Shown here piece after piece: positions 16,156 to 23,214 of a stretch of 26,589 nt of DNA. Position 1 is the first letter of the stretch; every line of letters starts with the position of its first letter. A program made the position numbers and the translations under genes. This DNA comes from CBDVBD01 sp965372135 (GTDB taxonomy: Bacteria; Electryoneota; RPQS01; CBDVBD01). The stretch is from NCBI GenBank assembly GCA_965372135.1, contig CBDVBD010000027.1, forward strand, positions 1 to 26,589, given 5' to 3'. Under the pieces are notes generated by a model. That model worked only from the letters and a program-made list of their open reading frames with translations, had not been told where the DNA came from and did not search any database.

Positions 16156-18504
16156 TTAATCCATGTCGGTTTTACGACTGCCACGGGATTCGGAACGGTG
16201 CAGATGTCGCCCCAGTAATACTGCTTCGAGATTTGCCGGTAGTTCACGGACGCGCTTACCGGTGGCATAGGCAATGGCATTGATGATTGCCGGTGCTACG
16301 ATCTCCGTGGCGGGTTCCCCGATTGATTTTGCGCCAAAGGGTCCTGCCGGATCGGGATGTTCAAGGATTATCGGCGTGACTTCGGGCATGTCCATCGATG
16401 TGGGAATCAAGTACTCGTCGAAGTTGGAGACCTCAGGCACCGATTGTTTGTGAGGATATGATTCCAGTAATCCATATCCCATTCCCATCGCCACACCGCC
16501 GTATATTTGTCCTTCTACGCCAGGTCGGTATATCGCCTGACCGACATCGTGTGTAGAAACGATTCTATGTACGGTAACCTCGCCGGTTTCAGTGTCTACA
16601 CTGACTTCGGCGATGTTTACGCCATAGACATAAGTAAAATAGGTGGTTCCCTGTCCGGTGTCTTCGTTCCAGTCGGTGTGAGGTGCCCGGTACCAGCCAA
16701 TGCCCATCAGGTGTTGTCCACGATCAAATGCAAGTTGTGCGGCATTATCAAAGGACATCGGTTTCGAATTTCCGCCTTTTTTGGGTCGAATCACACCGTC
16801 GCCGATTTCCAGGTCAGTTGTGGAGATTTGCATTTCTTCGGCGACGACGGAAAGTAGTTTATCTCTTACTTCCAACGCTGCCAACCTGGCTGCGCCACCA
16901 CCCATGATGGTTCCTCGGGATGCCACCGTGGGTCCGGAATCCGGCGCTCGACTGGTGTTGGCATCAAGAAATACTATGCGATCCAGGTCGATTCCAAGCA
17001 CTTTCGCGGCAATCACACACATCTGAGTGGCAGCTCCTTGCCCCATATCCACGATTCCCGACGACACGATTACCGACCCGTCTTTCTGTACCGACACGAT
17101 AGTAGCCGCTTGATCGACACCTTCAGCACCAAGTGACACACCACGGTAGCTGCATGCTAAGCCGATGCCGCGTTTTATGTTACTCTGGTCACCAGCGAAT
17201 TCTTTTCGTTTTTCTTCCCATTTTGCTTCGGTCGCCGTTTTTTCCAACGCTTCACCGATAGATACGATCCCGGTAAGCTTTTGACCAGTAGCAGTTTCAG
17301 ATTCCTCTTGCAGCACGTTCATCAATCGAAACTTCAGAGGATCCATACCCAGTTCATCCGCCAACTCATCCATCAAAGATTCCACTGCAAAATTGACCTG
17401 GGGGGAACCAAAGCCGCGCATGGCGCTGGTATAGGTATTATTGGTGTGAGCGGCACGGACGTCGGTGTGAACATTGGGCACTTGATAAGGACCGGTCGCT
17501 TGCACCACCGACCGCCAAGTTACGAAAGGTGTCATGGCGGTATAGGCACCGCCATCGGCTACCATATCGATTTTCATAGCAGTGAGACGCCCATTCCGCT
17601 TAGCGCCAACTTTATAGGTCATAATGTATGGATGGCGTTTGTAGCTCTCCAGAAAGGATTCTTCACGAGTGTTCACCATCTTCACCGGTAATCCGGTCGC
17701 CAACGCCAACAGTGCCGCCCGGCAGCACATTACGGTCATCACCTGATCCTTACCACCAAAGGATCCTCCAAGAGGTGCCTGCAACACCTGGACTTTTGAC
17801 AGAGGCAGATTCAGTACTGACGCCATGGCGGTTCTGGTGGAATACAGATTCTGAATCGAACCGGTTACTTTGACGCCACCATGGGAACTGGGTTCTGCTA
17901 GGACTGCTTCCGGTTCGAGATAAGCATGTTCGACAAATTGAGTCTGGTAGGTGCGTTCGATTACGATGTCGGCATCAGCAAGTCCAGCTTCGATGTCGCC
18001 TTTTCGGACTTTGTGATGTACGATTTCGTTCCCGTCGTCATGGATAGCAACAGTTCCCGGCTTCAACGCTTCAACCGGATCGCTGATGATGGAAAGAGGC
18101 TGGTAATCGATTTTAACTTTCTTCAAAGCTTCATGAGCAGCATCACGAGTTGTGGCACAGGCGATTACCACGCCATCGCCCAAATATCGTACCTTATCGT
18201 CAGTTAACACCCGTTGATGTGCGTCTATCTGTCCGAAGCAAGCGTTCCCGGGGATGTCCTTATGGGTCAGTATTACTTTGACCCACGGTAGTTTTTTAGC
18301 TCTCGATATGTCAATTTTCCTAATAATGGCATGAGGGTGCTCTGCCCGTAATACAGCTCCCCACAACTGATTGGGACGGTTGTGGTCTTCGGCGTACAGG
18401 GTCCTACCGGTGACTTTGCCCCAAGCATCGACCCGTCGAGGGCTGGTACTATCCATGGACGCCGGTTCGGGAAATTTCTTATTTTTGTTGTTTAGGTTTG
18501 TCAT
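16156..18504 (-). CDS. Molybdenum hydroxylase large (molybdopterin) subunit, second set
   Basis: Catalytic subunit of a xanthine dehydrogenase-family enzyme, 782 aa. Aldehyde-oxidase a/b hammerhead domain is at about 30-140, then the molybdopterin domains. Seen are Q218 (SIQN), GGSFGGKD (246-253), R331 (TWRSVVQATGPY), RGFGSPQ (363-369), DMGQG and the C-terminal GPFGAKSIGEP with the catalytic Glu at about 730. The residue aligned with xanthine oxidase Glu802 is Asp253; the Arg880 counterpart (R331) is kept. This favours an N-heterocycle hydroxylase over a CO dehydrogenase, and the AYRS/C-type CODH loop is absent. It overlaps the upstream FAD gene by 26 nt. There is no clear ribosome site at ATG 18504; a start at M17 is possible. 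Confidence 0.94.
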   Translation of the reverse strand: MTNLNNKNKKFPEPASMDSTSPRRVDAWGKVTGRTLYAEDHNRPNQLWGAVLRAEHPHAIIRKIDISRAKKLPWVKVILTHKDIPGNACFGQIDAHQRVLTDDKVRYLGDGVVIACATTRDAAHEALKKVKIDYQPLSIISDPVEALKPGTVAIHDDGNEIVHHKVRKGDIEAGLADADIVIERTYQTQFVEHAYLEPEAVLAEPSSHGGVKVTGSIQNLYSTRTAMASVLNLPLSKVQVLQAPLGGSFGGKDQVMTVMCCRAALLALATGLPVKMVNTREESFLESYKRHPYIMTYKVGAKRNGRLTAMKIDMVADGGAYTAMTPFVTWRSVVQATGPYQVPNVHTDVRAAHTNNTYTSAMRGFGSPQVNFAVESLMDELADELGMDPLKFRLMNVLQEESETATGQKLTGIVSIGEALEKTATEAKWEEKRKEFAGDQSNIKRGIGLACSYRGVSLGAEGVDQAATIVSVQKDGSVIVSSGIVDMGQGAATQMCVIAAKVLGIDLDRIVFLDANTSRAPDSGPTVASRGTIMGGGAARLAALEVRDKLLSVVAEEMQISTTDLEIGDGVIRPKKGGNSKPMSFDNAAQLAFDRGQHLMGIGWYRAPHTDWNEDTGQGTTYFTYVYGVNIAEVSVDTETGEVTVHRIVSTHDVGQAIYRPGVEGQIYGGVAMGMGYGLLESYPHKQSVPEVSNFDEYLIPTSMDMPEVTPIILEHPDPAGPFGAKSIGEPATEIVAPAIINAIAYATGKRVRELPANLEAVLLGRHLHRSESRGSRKTDMD

Positions 18505-19354
18505 CGGATAATAGCTTCTCTATGCCATCTCGGACTAATTCACCGATCATCAACCTGCGGTATTCCACAGTGGAACGGATATCTTCGATCGGGTTGCACT
18601 CTTGCATTGCCTTGTTTGCAGCCTGTTCTATCACGGCAGTCGTCGATTGTTTTCCCTCCAAGATTGCCATGGTTTCATGCGCTAATAGAGGAATCGGGGC
18701 TACTGCGCCGAAGGCAAGTCTGACATTATTTAATTCGCCGTTATTCTTAGTTGCTGCTCCAGCAACTGATATTTTCACACACGCCAGTGCTCTACGCTGC
18801 GCCAATCTGAGGTAGAATTCTCGGCGATCTGGGACTATAGGAACATGGATACCGGTTAATAGTTCGTTTTTACGCAGGGCAGTTTCGCCGGGTCCGGTAA
18901 AGAAATCTTCCAATGCCAGATTTCTTGTTTCTTTTTCATGCCTGATTTCAATTTGAGCATTGAGAGCCAATAAGGGAGCTGCAGTATCCGCCGCCGGGGA
19001 GGCATGACACAAATTTCCGCCGATAGTGGCACGTTCCCGGATAGAGGACGATCCCATTGATCCCGCTGCCAACGCCAATGAGGGTGCTATTCCCTTGATT
19101 TTAGGTGAATTGGTGATTTCCGCCATAGAGGTCAACGGACCAATCCAGAGATGGTCTTGTCTTATGTCTATACCTCTCAACTCTTGAATCTCGCCGATAT
19201 AGAGGATGTGGCGAGGTTTGGGAATATCAGATTGCCAACCCACGAATAAATCAGTTCCGCCGGCTAAAACGGTACTATCCAGATCGCCGTACTCATCAAG
19301 CCAGCTTAGAGCTTCATGAATAGTTTTGGGAGTATATATGTCAGATTGAGTCAT
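18479..19354 (-). CDS. Molybdenum hydroxylase FAD-binding subunit, first set
   Basis: FAD subunit of 291 aa. It has VLAGGTDLFVG (29-39), the second FAD loop ATIGGNLCHASPAADTAAPL (109-128) and the C-terminal CO-dehydrogenase flavoprotein domain ending in YRRLMIGELVRDG. It receives electrons from the [2Fe-2S] subunit and passes them to NAD or another acceptor. It lies 18 nt after the xdhC-like gene and overlaps the second large subunit, so its pairing with the first or second trimer is not settled by position. It resembles the 15276-16136 gene only moderately, so the two are old paralogues rather than a recent duplication. Confidence 0.94.
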   Translation of the reverse strand: MTQSDIYTPKTIHEALSWLDEYGDLDSTVLAGGTDLFVGWQSDIPKPRHILYIGEIQELRGIDIRQDHLWIGPLTSMAEITNSPKIKGIAPSLALAAGSMGSSSIRERATIGGNLCHASPAADTAAPLLALNAQIEIRHEKETRNLALEDFFTGPGETALRKNELLTGIHVPIVPDRREFYLRLAQRRALACVKISVAGAATKNNGELNNVRLAFGAVAPIPLLAHETMAILEGKQSTTAVIEQAANKAMQECNPIEDIRSTVEYRRLMIGELVRDGIEKLLSDDKPKQQK

Positions 19355-19372
19355 TATTCGACATGTGGAATA

Positions 19373-20155
19373 TTATTTAAGTATCTCCGATCGATATATT
19401 TGAATCATTTCCGCCAGGATTGATACTGCAATTTCCGCGGGGGTTTCGGAGGCAATGTCCAAACCAACCGGGCTGGAAACTTTATCCAACAATTTGGGAT
19501 CGATCCCTCTATCGGTCAGATGTTGAAAGACTTCCGCTTTTTTCTTACGACTGGCAATCATCCCCAGATAATCACATTGCTTTGTCAATATCTGGCTAAG
19601 CACTGTCTCGTCGTGCTTATGACCATAGGTCATTATCACCACGAATGCAGGAGACGGGGATTCCCAATTTGCGGCGGTTTGGGAAAAGTCACCGATAATT
19701 ATGTCTTTGGCGAAAGGAAAGCGTTCCTTCGTCGCCCAGTCGGGACGGTCATCGATAATCACCACGTTCCAGCCTAAAATATCCGCCATGTCCGCCAACG
19801 GTTTCCCGCAATGACCGGCACCGAAAATCGTTAACGTGGGATTGGATGTCAATGGTTCGATAAATACCTCCATCCAGCCTCCACAGATCATTCCCGTGCT
19901 CTTCTGGTCTGGATCATCCAAATCATATCGTTTCGTGGCGGGTTTGCCGGATTTGATAATATTCTTGGCATCTTCGATGGCTTGTGCTTCCATGGAAGCC
20001 CCGCCGATGGTGTCAACGATGGTGCCATCGGGGAACACCAACATCTTCGCCCCGACTTCGCGGGGGACTGAACCGCCGGTATTGATAACTGTCGCCAGTG
20101 CTGCTGGTATTCCCTCACGGCGACATAGTACGATTTCTTCATATATATCTATCAT
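19373..20155 (-). CDS. XdhC/CoxI-family molybdenum cofactor chaperone
   Basis: Proteins of this family bind molybdenum cofactor, assist its sulfuration and hand it to xanthine dehydrogenase-type enzymes. The 260-aa protein has the N-terminal XdhC_CoxI motif NTGGSVPREVGAKM (25-38), the CGGWMEVFIEP segment (91-101) and a Rossmann domain with FGAGHCGKPL (111-120) and IIDDRPDW (133-140). The usual GGGC-x-E segment reads GGASMEAQ (51-58), so the customary cysteine is Ser/Ala. C91 remains. Its ATG overlaps the stop of the preceding [2Fe-2S] gene. It is the only chaperone gene for two hydroxylases here. Confidence 0.92.
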   Translation of the reverse strand: MIDIYEEIVLCRREGIPAALATVINTGGSVPREVGAKMLVFPDGTIVDTIGGASMEAQAIEDAKNIIKSGKPATKRYDLDDPDQKSTGMICGGWMEVFIEPLTSNPTLTIFGAGHCGKPLADMADILGWNVVIIDDRPDWATKERFPFAKDIIIGDFSQTAANWESPSPAFVVIMTYGHKHDETVLSQILTKQCDYLGMIASRKKKAEVFQHLTDRGIDPKLLDKVSSPVGLDIASETPAEIAVSILAEMIQIYRSEILK

Positions 20156-20622
20156 TCGTTGTTCCTGATTGTCTGTGCGGCTGCTTCCACGGCACGGAAT
20201 ATTTTGCTATATCCGGTACATCGACAGAGATTTCCGGATAGTGCTGTGCTAATCTCCTCATTGGTGGGCTGGGGATTTTCGGATACCAGAGATAGTGTGC
20301 TCATAATCATACCGGGAGTACAAAATCCGCATTGGACAGCTCCTTCAGATATGAACGCTTCCTGGATGGGGTGCAAGCTGTCATCGGGGGTTATGCCTTC
20401 AATGGTTATTATGTTGGCATTCTGCGCCTGACAAGCCCAAACCAGACATGAATTAACCGACTTATTGTTCATCAATACAGTACAGGCGCCACATTCGCCG
20501 GAACCACAGCCTTCTTTAGTACCGGTTAACGCGAAGTCCTCGCGGATGATATCTATCAACCGCCGGTCTGAAGGGGTTTCTAATGTTCGTTTCTTGCTGT
20601 TTATAGTTATAGTTAGAGTCAT
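20152..20622 (-). CDS. Molybdenum hydroxylase [2Fe-2S] subunit, first set
   Basis: A 156-aa iron-sulfur subunit with C39, C44, C47, C59 (GCGSGECGACTVLM) and C98, C101, C133, C135 (CGFCTPGM, GNLCRCTGY), giving the two [2Fe-2S] clusters of the family. ATG 20622 is 7 nt past the stop of the large subunit, with AGGA just upstream. With the large subunit before it and the FAD subunit after xdhC it completes the first trimer. Confidence 0.95.
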   Translation of the reverse strand: MTLTITINSKKRTLETPSDRRLIDIIREDFALTGTKEGCGSGECGACTVLMNNKSVNSCLVWACQAQNANIITIEGITPDDSLHPIQEAFISEGAVQCGFCTPGMIMSTLSLVSENPQPTNEEISTALSGNLCRCTGYSKIFRAVEAAAQTIRNNE

Positions 20623-20629
20623 ATCCTAT

Positions 20630-22918
20630 TCAATTCGTCTTGGGAAGATTACTCAGTGCACCTATGATTTTTTCCGGAAGTAAGGGCAGATCGGTGATGC
20701 GAACACCGATCGCATTGGCAACCGCATTGGCAACCGCAGGGGCGATACCCATTAATGGGTGTTCCCCAAAACCCTTGGCGCCAAAGGGACCATCAGGATA
20801 GGGATGTTCCACGATAATCGGTTCGATTTCCGGGACGTCGGCGGAAGTAGGGATTATATACGTAGAGAAATCCTCAGCCTGTAATACGCCATCAACCATA
20901 AGGATTTGTTCGGTCAGTGCATAACCCATTCCCTGGACTGCACCTCCTTCAATTTGTCCTTCTACCATCTGAGGGTTTACCGCCTTCCCGACATCGTGGG
21001 CTGCAGTGATTTTCACCACGTTGACTCCTCCTGTTTTGGTATCCACCTCCACTTCGGCTACATGCGTCGCCCAGGAATAGACCACATAGGCGTCTCCCTG
21101 ACCGGTTTCCTCGTCCCACGATGTGGGCGGGGAGACATGGAATCCCTGCGATGCAAGAGTTTTTCGCTCTTTAATAAGGTGGGCTGCAAGTTCCGAAATT
21201 TCGATTTTCTGCTCGGTGGCTGCCGCCATCCCGTTTCTTAAGACCACATTCATTTCATCGCAGGAAAGATAATTCATAGCAGCTTTTAGCAGATTCGCCC
21301 GAATCGGGGCGCAGGCATTTCGCAACGCCTGACCGGACATGGTTGTTGCCCGGCTGGCAACCGTGGGACCGGAATCCGGGATCCGGCTGGTGTCGGTGGG
21401 TAGTATGGTCACCTGGTCAAAGTTGACCCCCAGCTCTTCCGCTACAATTTGTCCAAGCACCGTTTCCATACCCTGCCCTATTTCGGTGGTACCCACTGCA
21501 TATTGTACCGATCCGTCTTGCAACATTTGAACGAATGCGCCGGTGCGTGCCAAATAGGAACCTCCAGCACCTAAGCCGACACCGTAAAAGGTACACGCCA
21601 AACCAATGCCCCGTCTCATGCGGCTTGATTTGGCTGCGGAGTATTGTCGATACTTGGAAAGGAAATCTGACTGTTTCAGGGCACAATCCATCGCTTCCTG
21701 TGCGCCGATACTTTCTTTGATAGTTTGACCGTAGGATGTAGTGTCACCTTCATTAAAGAGATTTCGGGCACGGAATTCGGCGGGATTCATTCCGATGGCG
21801 TCTGCCAGACGATCCATGTGAGATTCGGCTGCGAATATTATTTGTGGAGATCCAAAGCCCCGAAATGCGCCACAAGGGACGGTATTGGTAGCCACGGCAT
21901 AGGAATCCACACGTACGTTGTCACAGCGATATGGACCTAGGGCATGGACAGTCCCCCGCCACAGGACCACCGGACTCAGCGTGGCATAGGCGCCGGCGTT
22001 CAACACGTAATCGACCTCGACCGCAAGTAATTTTCCATCTTTACTGGCAGCCGCCTTATAGCGAATCCAGGCAGGATGGCGCTTGGACGTGGATCGGATA
22101 TCCTCTTGGCGGGTATAGACCAGTTTTACCGGTCGTCCCGATTTCATCGCAAGCAGCGCTGCTTGACAGGCAACTAAGGATGGAACATCTTCTTTACCGC
22201 CAAAAGCACCACCAGTAGCAGATTGAATTACTCTAACCTTACTGTAAGGAAGTCCCAGGACTTCCGCTAACGCCCACTGGACGTAGAAAGGGCACTGCAT
22301 AGCCCCATATACTTCAATACCATCCCCAACAGGAATGGCTAACATCGCTTGGGGCTCGATATAGGCATGCTCTTGATAGGGGGTTTGGTAAATATCTTCA
22401 ATGACAATGTCAGCACCGGAGAAAGCGGTATCGACATCACCTCGACGCATTTTCCAATGCTTGAAAATGTTATCATCTCCGAATATTCGAACAGCTTTTG
22501 AACCCCTTGCTTCCAAGGGATCAAAAACGGCTGGGAGATCATGATAGGTTATTTGTACGCGCGCTGCCGCCTCTCGAGCAGCTTCACGAGATTCTGCAGC
22601 CACTAACGCGATGGGTTCACCGACATAACGCACACGCTGTTCCGCCAGGCATGGTTGGTCATGAAAAATCACCGGGACGACATTATTACCGGGGATGTCC
22701 TGGGCAGTGATAACTGTCGCCACACCGTCCGTTTTTAAAGCAGGAGAAATATCCAAAGCTTGGATGTCTGCATGAGGACAGGTAGAGCGCACCACGGCGG
22801 CATAGAGCATCCCCGAGACGGAACGGTCGGCACCGAATTTTGCCCTTCCGGTGACCTTGTCCACCGCATCCGATCTCGGGACCAGTTGACCAACTACTGT
22901 TAATGGGGTTTCATTCAT
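20630..22918 (-). CDS. Molybdenum hydroxylase large (molybdopterin) subunit, first set
   Basis: Catalytic subunit of 762 aa. The hammerhead domain begins VGQLVPRSDAVDKVTGRAKF. Moco and substrate-site features are Q208 (GAMQCP), GGAFGGKE (236-243), R321 (LWRGTVHALGPY), RGFGSPQ (353-359), EIGQGMETVLGQ and GPFGAKGFGE with Glu719. Unlike the second large subunit it keeps both Glu (E243) and Arg (R321) at the positions of bovine xanthine oxidase Glu802 and Arg880, so a purine-like or other N-heteroaromatic substrate is plausible. ATG 22918 is preferred over an in-frame start 18 codons upstream because the promoter's transcription start would fall between them. It is the first gene of the operon; its ribosome site is weak. 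Confidence 0.94.
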   Translation of the reverse strand: MNETPLTVVGQLVPRSDAVDKVTGRAKFGADRSVSGMLYAAVVRSTCPHADIQALDISPALKTDGVATVITAQDIPGNNVVPVIFHDQPCLAEQRVRYVGEPIALVAAESREAAREAAARVQITYHDLPAVFDPLEARGSKAVRIFGDDNIFKHWKMRRGDVDTAFSGADIVIEDIYQTPYQEHAYIEPQAMLAIPVGDGIEVYGAMQCPFYVQWALAEVLGLPYSKVRVIQSATGGAFGGKEDVPSLVACQAALLAMKSGRPVKLVYTRQEDIRSTSKRHPAWIRYKAAASKDGKLLAVEVDYVLNAGAYATLSPVVLWRGTVHALGPYRCDNVRVDSYAVATNTVPCGAFRGFGSPQIIFAAESHMDRLADAIGMNPAEFRARNLFNEGDTTSYGQTIKESIGAQEAMDCALKQSDFLSKYRQYSAAKSSRMRRGIGLACTFYGVGLGAGGSYLARTGAFVQMLQDGSVQYAVGTTEIGQGMETVLGQIVAEELGVNFDQVTILPTDTSRIPDSGPTVASRATTMSGQALRNACAPIRANLLKAAMNYLSCDEMNVVLRNGMAAATEQKIEISELAAHLIKERKTLASQGFHVSPPTSWDEETGQGDAYVVYSWATHVAEVEVDTKTGGVNVVKITAAHDVGKAVNPQMVEGQIEGGAVQGMGYALTEQILMVDGVLQAEDFSTYIIPTSADVPEIEPIIVEHPYPDGPFGAKGFGEHPLMGIAPAVANAVANAIGVRITDLPLLPEKIIGALSNLPKTN

Positions 22919-22943
22919 AGCTGTAAATATTATATAGACTTTA

Positions 22944-22972
22944 AATATACATTTTCTTGGGAATGATGTCAA
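22944..22972 (-). promoter_or_regulatory. Sigma-70-like promoter of the molybdenum hydroxylase operon
   Basis: On the minus strand a consensus TTGACA (22967-22972), an exact 17-nt spacer and TATATT (22944-22949) lie just before the first gene. Transcription would begin near 22937, leaving a leader of about 20 nt. That is too short for a molybdenum-cofactor riboswitch. Confidence 0.7.
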
Positions 22973-22978
22973 GGGAAT
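22959..22978. promoter_or_regulatory. Direct repeat flanking the -35 box, candidate operator
   Basis: GGGAAT occurs on the plus strand at 22959-22964 and again at 22973-22978, 14 bp apart, bracketing the -35 hexamer. This arrangement could be bound by a repressor or activator. No regulator gene is present in the window to support it, so it stays a suggestion. Confidence 0.3.
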
Positions 22979-23125
22979 TCTCGACAGGTTGCATATCCAT
23001 TATCGATTCGTACTATAATTAGATGTATTTATTATTAACATATTAAGAGCCATGAACAAATAATTGGATAAAAAAAGGATCAGAACTAAATACTATGGTT
23101 CATGATCCGTATTCGCACACATACA

Positions 23126-23154
23126 AGAAAACCCGCTGTTGTATTAGGCGGGTT
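23126..23154 (-). terminator. Intrinsic terminator after the beta-helix protein gene
   Basis: On the minus strand AACCCGC and GCGGGTT form a 7-bp GC-rich stem around an 11-nt loop, directly followed by TTCTTGT; the last stem Ts make the run TTTT. It lies about 60 nt after the stop at 23215 and 150 nt before the next promoter, so it insulates the operon. Confidence 0.65.
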
Positions 23155-23214
23155 ATCTTCTTACGTTATCAGGGATCTGCTCAGCGCAAATTTCCCCGCT
23201 GATATTGCTATTTG

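Noticed and set aside
16156..18504. Aerobic CO dehydrogenase large subunit
   Set aside because: The CODH active-site cysteine loop is not seen, and the Arg counterpart of xanthine oxidase Arg880 is present, which favours an N-heterocycle hydroxylase.
14812..22918. Recent tandem duplication producing the two hydroxylase trimers
   Set aside because: Corresponding subunits share motifs but differ widely between them, and the gene order differs in the two sets, so they look like old paralogues brought together.
22919..22980. Molybdenum-cofactor riboswitch before the hydroxylase operon
   Set aside because: The predicted leader is only about 20 nt, with no room for the structured element.
22989..23019. 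Plus-strand TTGCAT ... TATAAT promoter-like pair
   Set aside because: The spacer is 19 nt and no plus-strand gene follows; the only frame (23102-23284) has no ribosome site and runs into the beta-helix gene.
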